Virus record (IMG/VR): IMGVR_UViG_3300042401_000297
Span: 1-20,610 of that record
Source: a virus
Length of the DNA: 20,610 bases
Strand: one strand, 5' to 3'
The notes under the pieces were generated by a model, which ran no database searches, had not been told where the DNA came from, and saw nothing but the letters and a program-made list of their open reading frames with translations. Below are positions 14,552 to 20,610 of the stretch, one piece after another. Each line of letters opens with the position of its first letter. Positions within the stretch are counted from its first letter, which is position 1. Both the position numbers and the translations under genes were made by a program.

Positions 14552-14803
14552 ATGGCAGAAATCAAACCAAGATTCAGTAAAACAATCACCAATTCAGTAA
14601 CTGGTCGAACGAGGACAGTTGAATACGGACAAGCGGGAAAAGCCAAGGATGGCAAGGATCGCATTCGTCCACTCACAAAAAAAGCGGACGCGTATTGTGC
14701 TAGAAGCGCAAACATTAAAGGTGATTGGAAAGATGATCCAAATTCACCAAATAATTTAAGCAGGAAAAAATGGAAGTGCCGTGGAGAGAAGTCAATTAAG
14801 TAA
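14552..14803 (+). CDS. Small basic phage protein
   Basis: An 83-residue, Lys/Arg-rich protein. The second half carries RPLTKKADAYCARSANIKGD (39-58) and DPNSPNNLSRKKWKCRG (63-79), a pattern that I recall from short phage proteins in structural or packaging regions (DUF-type, no function). Two Cys at about 49 and 77 could pair or bind metal, but spacing is not a classic finger. Basic charge suggests contact with DNA or an acidic partner such as the acidic scaffold candidate that follows. Start in an A/T-rich context. Confidence 0.65.
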   Translation: MAEIKPRFSKTITNSVTGRTRTVEYGQAGKAKDGKDRIRPLTKKADAYCARSANIKGDWKDDPNSPNNLSRKKWKCRGEKSIK

Positions 14804-14826
14804 ATTAACAACCAATTAATAAATCT

Positions 14827-16071
14827 ATGGAAAACGAAAACGAAAAAGCAGAATCCAGTGTTACTGGATACGGAAACCCATCATTGGACGCAGATCCAAT
14901 CGATGAATCAACGGAAAATCAAATTGATGCATTGCTTGACGCTGCACTAAGCGGAGTTGAGCCAGTGTACGCTGAAGAACCCGTCGAAACGGAAGAAATT
15001 GAACCAATCGAGGAACCAGAGCAAGAGGCTACGGAATCTACAGAGACTCCAGAAGCACCAGCAACTCCAGAAATCGAATTGGATCCAGAGATTGCGTCAA
15101 TTGAACAACCCCGCAATCTTTCTGAAGTTAATCGTTCTAACTGGCGCAAGTTGCAGGAGACCGCATCCACCTACAAGAAGCAAGCCGAGGAGACGGAGCA
15201 ACTGCGTCAACGGGTAAGCGAGATGGAATCACGTCAGCAGGAGTTTAAAGCACCCGATGACTACGATGAATTAAAGAAATTCCGTGCAATCTTCGACATT
15301 AAAAACGACCCAGAGTTTCAATCGAAATACAACCAACCAATTGCGTCTGCTAAAGAGAATATCTATGCAATCCTTCGCAAAAACGGAGCAAGCGAGGACG
15401 TTATTGAGTCTATTGAAAAAGCAGGTGGGCCTGATGCCGTGGATCAGAACTGGTGGAAGAATAACGCCATCGATAAATTGCCGCTCACCGATTCGGAGCG
15501 GCTTAAGCGCAACTTGGTTGACGTGGTTGATTTGAAGGAAAAACAAGAGCAGGAAGTTGCTAATGCCGCTCAAAACGCCGATCAAATTCTGGCAGATCGA
15601 GAGCAGGAAAAGGGTAAATGGTATCAGCAAGAGGTGCAGCAAATCGACTCTCACATGGATGGTCTGACCAAAGATCTTCCGTGGGCTAGATTTGCGGAAG
15701 CACCTAAAGACGCAACCCCAGAGAAGCTAGAACAAGTTCAACGGCACAACGCGCAGGTGCAATCCCTTGCCGAGAAGTTTAACTCTGCTCTGTGGCCCAC
15801 CAACGCTCAAGAACGGGCTAATGTGGCAGCGGCAGCAGTGTTCTCGCACGTCCTAACCGAGCAACTGCGGGTTGAGCAGGAAGGGAAATCTAAATACATG
15901 GCAGAACTAAAATCCTTGCGGGAAGAGAATAATAACCTCAAAGGCGCAGGGAAAATGCCGAAGCAGACCATCACTGGTCAGCACAGCATCAAATCTAGCC
16001 TTAACGACCGATTAAAAATGAATTCGATGGATGCCATTGATATTGGCTTAGATGAGGCACTAGGTGGTTAA
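14827..16071 (+). CDS. Putative scaffolding protein (acidic, coiled coil)
   Basis: A 414-residue protein in the place where tailed phages keep scaffolding genes, between portal and capsid. Residues 20-95 are extremely acidic (EPVETEEIEPIEEPEQEATE); from about 100 there is a long coiled-coil region (LSEVNRSNWRKLQE, EETEQLRQRVSEMESRQQ), and the C-terminal part (300-380) is again helical, ending in a conserved-looking GLDEAL. Such proteins guide capsid shell assembly and then leave. No protease or catalytic motif seen. Two glycosyltransferase-like genes separate it from the capsid gene, an unusual arrangement. The assignment rests on composition and position. Confidence 0.6.
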   Translation: MENENEKAESSVTGYGNPSLDADPIDESTENQIDALLDAALSGVEPVYAEEPVETEEIEPIEEPEQEATESTETPEAPATPEIELDPEIASIEQPRNLSEVNRSNWRKLQETASTYKKQAEETEQLRQRVSEMESRQQEFKAPDDYDELKKFRAIFDIKNDPEFQSKYNQPIASAKENIYAILRKNGASEDVIESIEKAGGPDAVDQNWWKNNAIDKLPLTDSERLKRNLVDVVDLKEKQEQEVANAAQNADQILADREQEKGKWYQQEVQQIDSHMDGLTKDLPWARFAEAPKDATPEKLEQVQRHNAQVQSLAEKFNSALWPTNAQERANVAAAAVFSHVLTEQLRVEQEGKSKYMAELKSLREENNNLKGAGKMPKQTITGQHSIKSSLNDRLKMNSMDAIDIGLDEALGG

Positions 16072-16131
16072 AGTATACTAAAGTTAGTACATTCATACAT
16101 AAATTAATATAGTTAAAGCCACATTATATCT

Positions 16132-17121
16132 ATGGAACCAAAAGTTACTCCTGATGAGAAGATAACGATGAATGCGCTGGATTCTTTCGATCCATTTGCA
16201 AGACAAGGACAACGCCCACAACCACAACCAGAAATAAATAAACCACAACGAGACTTTTCACACCTCAATGAACCCGAACCTATGATCAAACTAGACCGAA
16301 AACCTAAACGCAGACGTAAACCAGTGCCAAAGGTGTTGGAAAAGATGGAAATACCAACACCAGAAGAAATTAAACAACCAATTATCGAAGATGTTGCCGA
16401 AAAAGTACCATTTAACGATACTTTACAATCAAATATCGTAGAATCCCGAACCAATGAAGGGTTGCCATCGTATCGTGCAGAATTCGCAGGCCGGGACATT
16501 TTTGTTGGTTTTTCGGCTAATAAAGCCACTAACCCGATTACTACACTTGCACTGATCAACATTGCGCTTGATTTTGGACGTGACAAGATCCGATTTGACG
16601 TTTCTAGCGACGAAAACAACTTTTATAAGTCACGGAATGATCTTGCAGAGAAATTCTTAGCCACAGACGCAAAATGGTTGCTGTTGTTGGACAATAACAT
16701 CATTCCATCCATTGGCAGACCGCAGTGGGCAAAAGCAACAATCGGTGCAGCAAGAAATGTCCACGATTCCCACCTCCAGAAGCACATCGTGCATCGTTTA
16801 ATCGGTGCAGGAAAGTCACTAGTGGGTGCAGCGTACTTCGCTAACTTAAATGATGCGTCAATCGACTGCTCCAAGGCCGATTTGGGTAAAAAAGCACGGG
16901 TCTGCACGGATTCTGTTGAGGCAGTTGACTGGGTTGGTAGTGGATGTTTGCTGATCCATCGTCGTGTGTTGCAAGATATAAAGAAAAAGTTTCCTGACAT
17001 CAAGCACGGGCCTTTTTACCCTGATGACATATCATTCTGCAAAAAAGCAATGGACGCAGGACACCAACCCCACATCGACTTGGGTGTTCCAGTTTTTAAT
17101 GTTGGAATTAAGGCATACTAA
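16132..17121 (+). CDS. GT-A glycosyltransferase-like protein with altered DxD
   Basis: A 329-residue protein. Residues 1-115 are a Pro/Gln/Lys-rich, probably flexible extension not seen in the relative at 4770. From 122 there is a GT-A core: FVGFSANKATNP, SRNDLAEKFLATDAKWLLLLDNNIIP (167-192; compare RNDLVKIA and FIDADMEW), VGSGCLLIHRRVL (268-280) and PDDISFCKKAMDAGHQPHID. The DxD motif is D187-N-N189, so the second metal-binding Asp is replaced by Asn; activity may be weak, altered or lost. It lies between scaffold and capsid genes and overlaps the next glycosyltransferase by one base, suggesting a target on the virion, though that is inference. Confidence 0.72.
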   Translation: MEPKVTPDEKITMNALDSFDPFARQGQRPQPQPEINKPQRDFSHLNEPEPMIKLDRKPKRRRKPVPKVLEKMEIPTPEEIKQPIIEDVAEKVPFNDTLQSNIVESRTNEGLPSYRAEFAGRDIFVGFSANKATNPITTLALINIALDFGRDKIRFDVSSDENNFYKSRNDLAEKFLATDAKWLLLLDNNIIPSIGRPQWAKATIGAARNVHDSHLQKHIVHRLIGAGKSLVGAAYFANLNDASIDCSKADLGKKARVCTDSVEAVDWVGSGCLLIHRRVLQDIKKKFPDIKHGPFYPDDISFCKKAMDAGHQPHIDLGVPVFNVGIKAY

Positions 17122-17714
17122 TGAAGCCAAAAATCTACGGATACTACGAAAGCGTTCAACTACACCCACAGAGTGAACAATTCGCTTGTGCAAACATCTG
17201 GAAATCCACTTGGGAGGCACAAGGATGGGAACCAGTAATGTTAAATCGCTCACACGCGCAGGGGAGTCCGCTCCACCTGAAACTAATGACGAAATTAACT
17301 CGACTCGCTCCAGTTCTTCCCAACGAGTTGCAACATAATTTTGCTTTCATTTGCGCCCGTTTTTCGCGTTGGTGTGCGCTTCATGCAGCAGGAGGTGGAT
17401 GGATGAGTGACTACGATGTTGCTAATATTTCATTCACTCCGCAACTCGCTGAAGAGGTAGAGAAGACTGGTTCATTGCTTCTTTTGTCTGGGCAACCATC
17501 TTATATTTTTCAAACAACTAAAGAAATGTGCGCTCACGTCATAAACACAATACTTTCCAATGATCTTCATGTGGGTGGAGTGTTAAAAAATGAAGATGAT
17601 ATTTTTAACGAATCTGGAAAACTCGATAGAATTGAAGCGAATTTAATTCACGCAAAACTGGAGAATAATATTCCGAAATCTCAATACCTAAAAAATATTT
17701 TAAATATAATTTGA
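17121..17714 (+). CDS. GT32-like (DXD sugar-binding) glycosyltransferase
   Basis: A 197-residue protein resembling the Gly_transf_sug / GT32 type. RFSRWCALHAAGGGWMSDYD (80-99) has the arginine, the Gly-rich turn and the D97-Y-D99 metal site of this family, which uses nucleotide-sugar donors. The N-terminus is IYGYYESVQLHP, with FACANIWKSTWEAQGWEP (21-38) helical. It begins in a 1-base overlap with the previous gene, and AAGG near the start is a partial Shine-Dalgarno. A promoter-like TTGACA overlaps its stop, so transcription of the capsid gene may start at its end. Substrate unknown. Confidence 0.75.
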   Translation: MKPKIYGYYESVQLHPQSEQFACANIWKSTWEAQGWEPVMLNRSHAQGSPLHLKLMTKLTRLAPVLPNELQHNFAFICARFSRWCALHAAGGGWMSDYDVANISFTPQLAEEVEKTGSLLLLSGQPSYIFQTTKEMCAHVINTILSNDLHVGGVLKNEDDIFNESGKLDRIEANLIHAKLENNIPKSQYLKNILNII

Positions 17715-17737
17715 CAATGTTTTAGTATTGATATAAA
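17711..17737 (+). promoter_or_regulatory. Candidate sigma70-type promoter for capsid gene
   Basis: TTGACA (17711-17716) is identical to the -35 consensus and is followed, after 15 bases, by TATAAA (17732-17737). The spacing is shorter than the optimum of 17. The -35 overlaps the stop codon of the preceding gene. It opens a 252-base non-coding leader before the capsid candidate. Confidence 0.5.
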
Positions 17738-17966
17738 AAGGCAATAACTCGACGTGCCAGATTCGTTATTCTGGTGACTCTGTGGAAGTCAAAGAATCCG
17801 CAATCAGGCCGAACAACGCCCAACGTGCCGGGGCAACCAAATCAAGAAACAAATCGTTAAGATCCGCAATCGGATTTTATCGTCTTGAATGTTGCCCGTA
17901 GAATTTTTCTTCGGGAGTTCAAGCAGAACAAACCCAAAACAAACAATTAATTAGAAAACTAAAATT
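17738..17966 (+). promoter_or_regulatory. Structured leader of the capsid gene
   Basis: This leader holds at least three stem-loops: CCAGA (17757-17761) with TCTGG (17770-17774); AAGATCCG (17859-17866) with CGGATTTT (17871-17878), loop CAAT, one G-T pair; and CTTGAA (17884-17889) with TTCAAG (17918-17923), enclosing CCCG (17895-17898) with CGGG (17912-17915). ACGTGCC (17752, 17823) and ATCCGCAATC (17796, 17862) each occur twice in the same order. The last 30 bases are A-rich. No reading frame was seen in it. It may stabilise mRNA or control capsid expression; the function is unproven. Confidence 0.5.
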
Positions 17967-19154
17967 ATGGCAGCAGAATGTATCTCACTAGCCGCGATTC
18001 AGGACTTTGCAAGCAAAGACGTGAACCGCATCATCGGACAAATCGGACGAGTTCTCGCCCGTAAGAGTCCTTATATCAACTCCATCGATGGTGGAACGCT
18101 TCCTAACGTCTCTGACGTTGTGCGTAGTGTTGTTGAGGAAATGGCAGTTCCTGCCGCTTCGCTCGCATCTCCTACCTTCGTTAACGACACCACCCTCTGC
18201 GGTGTGGGAGCAACCCCAGACGTTGTTGGCTCGACTGAATACCAGTTCCAACTCCAGACCCTTCGTGGTGCTGGCCCCCGTGTTTGCGTAAAGCAAGCTC
18301 GCACAGCGTTCAAAGGTTCTTACCTTCAAGCTCAAGTATCGCTCGAAAAGACGATCCTCCAGCTTATCAATGCTGACATCCGTTATCAGTATCTCCTTCA
18401 GTCTGGCATTAAGTATGTAGTGGACTCCACTGCTACCTTTGCCGCTAACCTGACTGGTGATATGCAGCAGATCAACACCTTGTTTGCCAACAAAGTTCCT
18501 GATGCTCCTATGAACTTCAGGACTCTCTACAAACTCGGCACGTTCCTGCGTGAAGAGATGCTTGCCGAACCATTCGCTACCTCCGAGGGTGAATTCTTCC
18601 AAGTTATCGCTTCCGCTGATCAAATCGAGAACTTCCGCAACGATGCGGACGTAAAAGAAGATCTGATCGGTCTTACGACTGGTTCGTTCAAGCTTGGTGA
18701 GACTGCAATCAGCGGTTACTCCTTCCAAGGATATCGTGGCTTTGCATTCGGTATCGACCAACAACCCCTTCGCGCAACTGCGAATGTTGCTGGTGTGCTT
18801 ACCCTTGTTAACCCAATCGTCTCGACTGCCGTAACGAATGGTTTCGCTCAACGCCGTAACCCAGCATGGGTTGCAGCCACGTATGAAGTCATGTTTGTTA
18901 TCGCTGGCAATGCGTTCAAGCGTCTCGTCCCCGAAAGCTACGTTGGAGAAGGAACTTTCCGTTTCGCCCCCCAACTCGCTATGGGCGAACTGGAGTGGAC
19001 ATATTTCCGCGACAACGATTGTAACCTTTATGGTGACTTTGGGCAGCATATTTATCAAATCCAACGCGCTATCCAACCAATTCGTCCACAGAATGTTGTG
19101 GCGATTGTCTACAAGCGTTGCCAAGATAATGTGAATCCCGCACCTTGCGTGTAA
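17967..19154 (+). CDS. Probable major capsid protein
   Basis: A 395-residue protein with features of a HK97-type major capsid protein: a mixed alpha/beta chain, an N-terminal helical region (AAIQDFASKDVNRIIGQIGR), a long central helix-strand region, and a C-terminal AMGELEWTYFRDNDCNLYGDFG block resembling the end of the P-domain/A-domain type proteins. Its codon choice shifts to GCT, CGT, CTC and TCC-type codons, differing from upstream genes and expected of a strongly expressed gene. It has its own promoter-like signal and leader, and a strong hairpin follows. No delta-domain was identified. Family not certain by sequence alone, but composition, size and position support it. Confidence 0.72.
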   Translation: MAAECISLAAIQDFASKDVNRIIGQIGRVLARKSPYINSIDGGTLPNVSDVVRSVVEEMAVPAASLASPTFVNDTTLCGVGATPDVVGSTEYQFQLQTLRGAGPRVCVKQARTAFKGSYLQAQVSLEKTILQLINADIRYQYLLQSGIKYVVDSTATFAANLTGDMQQINTLFANKVPDAPMNFRTLYKLGTFLREEMLAEPFATSEGEFFQVIASADQIENFRNDADVKEDLIGLTTGSFKLGETAISGYSFQGYRGFAFGIDQQPLRATANVAGVLTLVNPIVSTAVTNGFAQRRNPAWVAATYEVMFVIAGNAFKRLVPESYVGEGTFRFAPQLAMGELEWTYFRDNDCNLYGDFGQHIYQIQRAIQPIRPQNVVAIVYKRCQDNVNPAPCV

Positions 19155-19168
19155 GTTGAATTGATATC

Positions 19169-19200
19169 GGTGGCAGAGTTAATAACTTGACTCTGCCACC
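19169..19200 (+). terminator. Strong 11-bp hairpin after capsid gene
   Basis: GGTGGCAGAGT (19169-19179) pairs perfectly with ACTCTGCCACC (19190-19200), loop TAATAACTTG. It follows the capsid stop by 14 bases. There is no U-tract beyond TCACCAGTTT, so it may be a terminator of unusual type or a 3' stabiliser of the capsid message. Confidence 0.7.
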
Positions 19201-19223
19201 TCACCAGTTTAACATTCACACAT

Positions 19224-19487
19224 ATGGACGATATCCCTTCAATTCTCGACACAGCAAAATTCCGTCATTTGGTGCTTGATGGGGTTTCTAATATCGCTAA
19301 CTCTATTCAAGGATTTCAAATCCCAGAATATGACGAACTCGCATTGACTTACTATGGTTCGACGAACAATATCGCAACTGTAGCTTACAGCAAAGCATCT
19401 GTGGTTGTTGCTACCCTTACATTGACATATTCCGTGCAGCCTCCTACTGTAAATGACGCAAATTTAGTAATGGTCAGCATAGCTTAA
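19224..19487 (+). CDS. Small beta-rich structural protein
   Basis: An 87-residue protein, mainly beta strands. The pattern YDELALTYYGSTNNIATVAY (36-55) followed by VVVATLTLTYS (60-70) resembles short beta-sheet segments common in phage tail or decoration proteins with a YxxIxLTYxGxxxxI/V-type repeat. No signal peptide or catalytic motif. It follows the hairpin after the capsid gene, so it may begin the tail/accessory structural unit, or be a decoration-type protein. No Shine-Dalgarno (CACACAT upstream). The next gene begins one base after its stop. Confidence 0.6.
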   Translation: MDDIPSILDTAKFRHLVLDGVSNIANSIQGFQIPEYDELALTYYGSTNNIATVAYSKASVVVATLTLTYSVQPPTVNDANLVMVSIA

Positions 19488-19488
19488 T

Positions 19489-19662
19489 ATGGCAGTTAGA
19501 TTCAATCCATTTACTGGCAAGCTAGATTTTAGTCCCAGTGCCTCGCTCACAATTAGCGAAGATGGCACATTGCCAAATGGAAATGAAGTTGCTCAAATAC
19601 AAAGCGGAGAACTTACAAATGTAGCTGAAATTGATGCTGGAGAATATAGTCCATCACCTTAA
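19489..19662 (+). CDS. Small structural protein, NPFTGKLDF N-terminus
   Basis: A 57-residue protein read by hand. It starts MAVRFNPFTGKLDFSPSASL, an N-terminus that I recall from phage tail-associated small proteins (NPFTGxLD), and has an acidic C-terminal half with no hydrophobic segment. The start follows the previous stop by one base and has AT-rich TTAATATGGC context like many genes here. It is followed by an A-rich leader and the fibre-like gene. Its function is not known; it may be an attachment or chaperone-type component of the tail. Confidence 0.7.
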   Translation: MAVRFNPFTGKLDFSPSASLTISEDGTLPNGNEVAQIQSGELTNVAEIDAGEYSPSP

Positions 19663-19719
19663 AACTTTCTGAATAACCAGAAAAACCAAAAAAACAAAAC
19701 AAAAAAACAATAAAAAACT
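19663..19719 (+). promoter_or_regulatory. A-rich leader of the fibre gene
   Basis: This 57-base gap is overwhelmingly A with few G (AAAAACCAAAAAAACAAAAC and similar). It contains no Shine-Dalgarno. A-rich, unstructured leaders are known to aid translation in hosts that use few Shine-Dalgarno sites; the role here is inference. Confidence 0.5.
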
Positions 19720-20391
19720 ATGGCAAATCCAATCATTCGTATCAAACGCGGTTCTTCCGCTCCAGCAAGTCTTTCTTCTGGAGAGTTGGCAATCGACCTA
19801 ACCAATAAAAACCTCTTCGTCGGTAAAGCTGACGGATCAGTACTCATCGTCGGCGGCGAAGGCACATTCGCTACCAAATCGTATGCTGATGCCGCCGTAT
19901 CAGCCGCGAACTCGACTCTTACTGCCGCAATCGCCGCAGAAGAAGCCGCTCGTATCAGTGCTGACAGCACACTCACCAGCAATCTTTCTGCTGAACAGTC
20001 TGCTCGTATCGCCGCTGACAGCACATTGACATCGGCAGTTTCAGCAGAGGTTTCCCGCGCTACCGCCGCTGAAGGCGTAATCGCTGGTAATCTCTCTACT
20101 GAGACAAGCAACCGCACCAGTGCTGATTCGGCCCTCGACGGCAAAATCACAACTGAGAAAAACCGCATCGACGCAATCCTTTCTGCCGCAAGTGCAGATA
20201 GCGACACGTTTGCTGAAATCGTTTCCCTTATCAACAGCGTTGATACGGCAAATGACTCGGCTTTCGCTGGTTATGTAACGAGCAACAACGCTGCTTTGGC
20301 TTCCGAAATTTCGGCCCGTACATCGGCTGATTCGGCTCTCGACACTCGCGTAACTGCACTCGAAACAACCATCGACGGCGGAACCTACTAG
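19720..20391 (+). CDS. Tail-fibre-like protein with 18-residue repeats
   Basis: A 223-residue protein. The N-terminus, IRIKRGSSAPASLSSGELAI then LFVGKADGSVLIVGG (residues 6-46), matches the short module found at the start of phage tail-fibre and tropism-type proteins. Residues 67-138 are four tandem 18-residue units, each with the core AEEAARISADST or a variant (67-84, 85-102, 103-120, 121-138); LxxxI/L-type positions suggest a trimeric coiled coil. Later residues 165-223 contain LASEISARTSADSALDTRV, another copy. No receptor-binding tip is evident in this length, so it may join a further fibre part. Codon choice is like the capsid gene. Confidence 0.72.
   Translation: MANPIIRIKRGSSAPASLSSGELAIDLTNKNLFVGKADGSVLIVGGEGTFATKSYADAAVSAANSTLTAAIAAEEAARISADSTLTSNLSAEQSARIAADSTLTSAVSAEVSRATAAEGVIAGNLSTETSNRTSADSALDGKITTEKNRIDAILSAASADSDTFAEIVSLINSVDTANDSAFAGYVTSNNAALASEISARTSADSALDTRVTALETTIDGGTY
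19918..20133 (+). repeat. Tandem 54-base coding repeats (four units)
   Basis: Four diverged 54-base units encode 18 residues each in the fibre-like protein, beginning at Leu67 (or Ile in the last). Identity is clearer at protein level (A-x-E-x-x-R-x-x-A-D-S-T) than in DNA, so the units are old. Confidence 0.7.
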
Positions 20392-20407
20392 TCCCTAAAC
20401 CCAAAGC

Positions 20408-20434
20408 CCTTCAGAGGTTCGACCCCTCTGGAGG
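20408..20434 (+). other. Ten-bp hairpin shaped like a tRNA T-arm
   Basis: CCTTCAGAGG (20408-20417) pairs with CCTCTGGAGG (20425-20434), one G-T pair, around TTCGACC. The inner part AGAGG-TTCGACC-CCTCT obeys the T-arm consensus (TTCRANY, C61 partner). No D-arm, anticodon arm or acceptor partner precedes it, so it is not a tRNA. It may be a terminator-type hairpin or tRNA remnant. Confidence 0.55.
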
Positions 20435-20449
20435 CAACCCCATTCTATA

Positions 20450-20610
20450 ATGGCTAATCCAATCATAGTCCCTAAAAAAAGCACAATTGCTGCACGGGTT
20501 CCTGCAAACGCAGACCTTGCATCTGGCGAGATTTGCATAAATCACGCAGATAAAAAACTTTACGCCAAGCATCCATCTACGGGTGCAATCCAAGAAATTG
20601 GTGGTATGTC
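20450..20610 (+). CDS. Partial protein with fibre-like N-terminus
   Basis: The frame is open from ATG 20450 to the end of the window (53 codons visible, 3' end missing). The N-terminus, MANPIIVPKKSTIAARVPAN followed by ADLASGEICINHADKKLYAK, shares MANPII and the SGE-(L/I)-x-I...KLY/NLF pattern with the fibre-like gene at 19720, so the two belong to one module family. It is probably a second tail-fibre or baseplate-adhesin component, with its remainder outside the window. The start is directly after CCATTCTATA and lacks a Shine-Dalgarno. Confidence 0.65.
   Translation, partial: MANPIIVPKKSTIAARVPANADLASGEICINHADKKLYAKHPSTGAIQEIGGM

Noticed and set aside
17988-19124. Long open frame of 378 codons on the minus strand over the capsid gene
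   Set aside because: It is fully antisense to a gene with strong coding signs and biased codon choice, which by itself removes stops from the antisense frame. It has no family-like motif.
19918-20133. CRISPR array suggested by regular spacing
   Set aside because: The units are coding, in frame, adjacent without spacers, and explained by 18-residue coiled-coil repeats.
20389-20434. A second tRNA gene at the T-arm-like hairpin
   Set aside because: No anticodon arm, D-arm or acceptor stem can be placed upstream; only the T-arm resemblance exists.

Overview
This window looks like part of the genome of a tailed double-stranded DNA bacteriophage (Caudoviricetes-type). Every gene I can support lies on the + strand, most are tightly packed with 1-8 base overlaps, and the set includes both terminase subunits, a very large portal-like protein, a scaffold-like protein, a major-capsid candidate and tail-fibre-like genes. 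The 803-residue portal is in the size range seen in podovirus-like phages. No integrase, repressor, DNA polymerase, RNA polymerase or lysis gene was seen, so lifestyle and full replication strategy are open. The host cannot be named. Most start codons lack a Shine-Dalgarno sequence and sit behind A/T-rich leaders, a habit known from Bacteroidota and some cyanobacteria, so a host with such translation signals is plausible but is only inference.

Layout. (1) 1-3146: an SSB-like small protein, tRNA-Asn, two hairpins, small unknown proteins, a PD-(D/E)XK-like nuclease, a small zinc protein, a RusA-like resolvase whose conserved halves lie in two different frames, and the terminase small subunit. 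(2) 3260-6125: an NrdR-like zinc ribbon, a coiled-coil micro-protein, a GT-B (GT4-like) glycosyltransferase, a GT-A glycosyltransferase, a small coil protein and a SAM-dependent methyltransferase: a carbohydrate-type modification cassette. (3) 6122-8518: MazG-like pyrophosphatase, a 26-residue membrane peptide, a GTG-start small gene, dCMP deaminase and six small accessory proteins, many coupled by ATGA overlaps. (4) 8511-19154: terminase large subunit, a cysteine-rich protein, portal, small head-region proteins, an acidic coiled-coil scaffold candidate, two more glycosyltransferase-like genes, then the major-capsid candidate behind its own promoter-like signal and a structured leader. (5) 19160-20610: a strong hairpin, small structural proteins, a tail-fibre-like protein with 18-residue repeats behind an A-rich leader, a hairpin that mimics a tRNA T-arm, and the start of a second protein with a related N-terminus.

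How it fits together: MazG and dCMP deaminase would manage nucleotide pools during replication; SSB-like, RusA-like and nuclease-like proteins would act in recombination and replication; the terminase pair and portal package DNA; four glycosyltransferase-like genes, two of them inside the head-gene block next to the capsid gene, suggest glycosylation of virion proteins or another phage or host target. The most interesting items are the two-frame RusA locus, the glycosyltransferase pair beside the capsid gene, the capsid-gene leader, and the general lack of Shine-Dalgarno sites.
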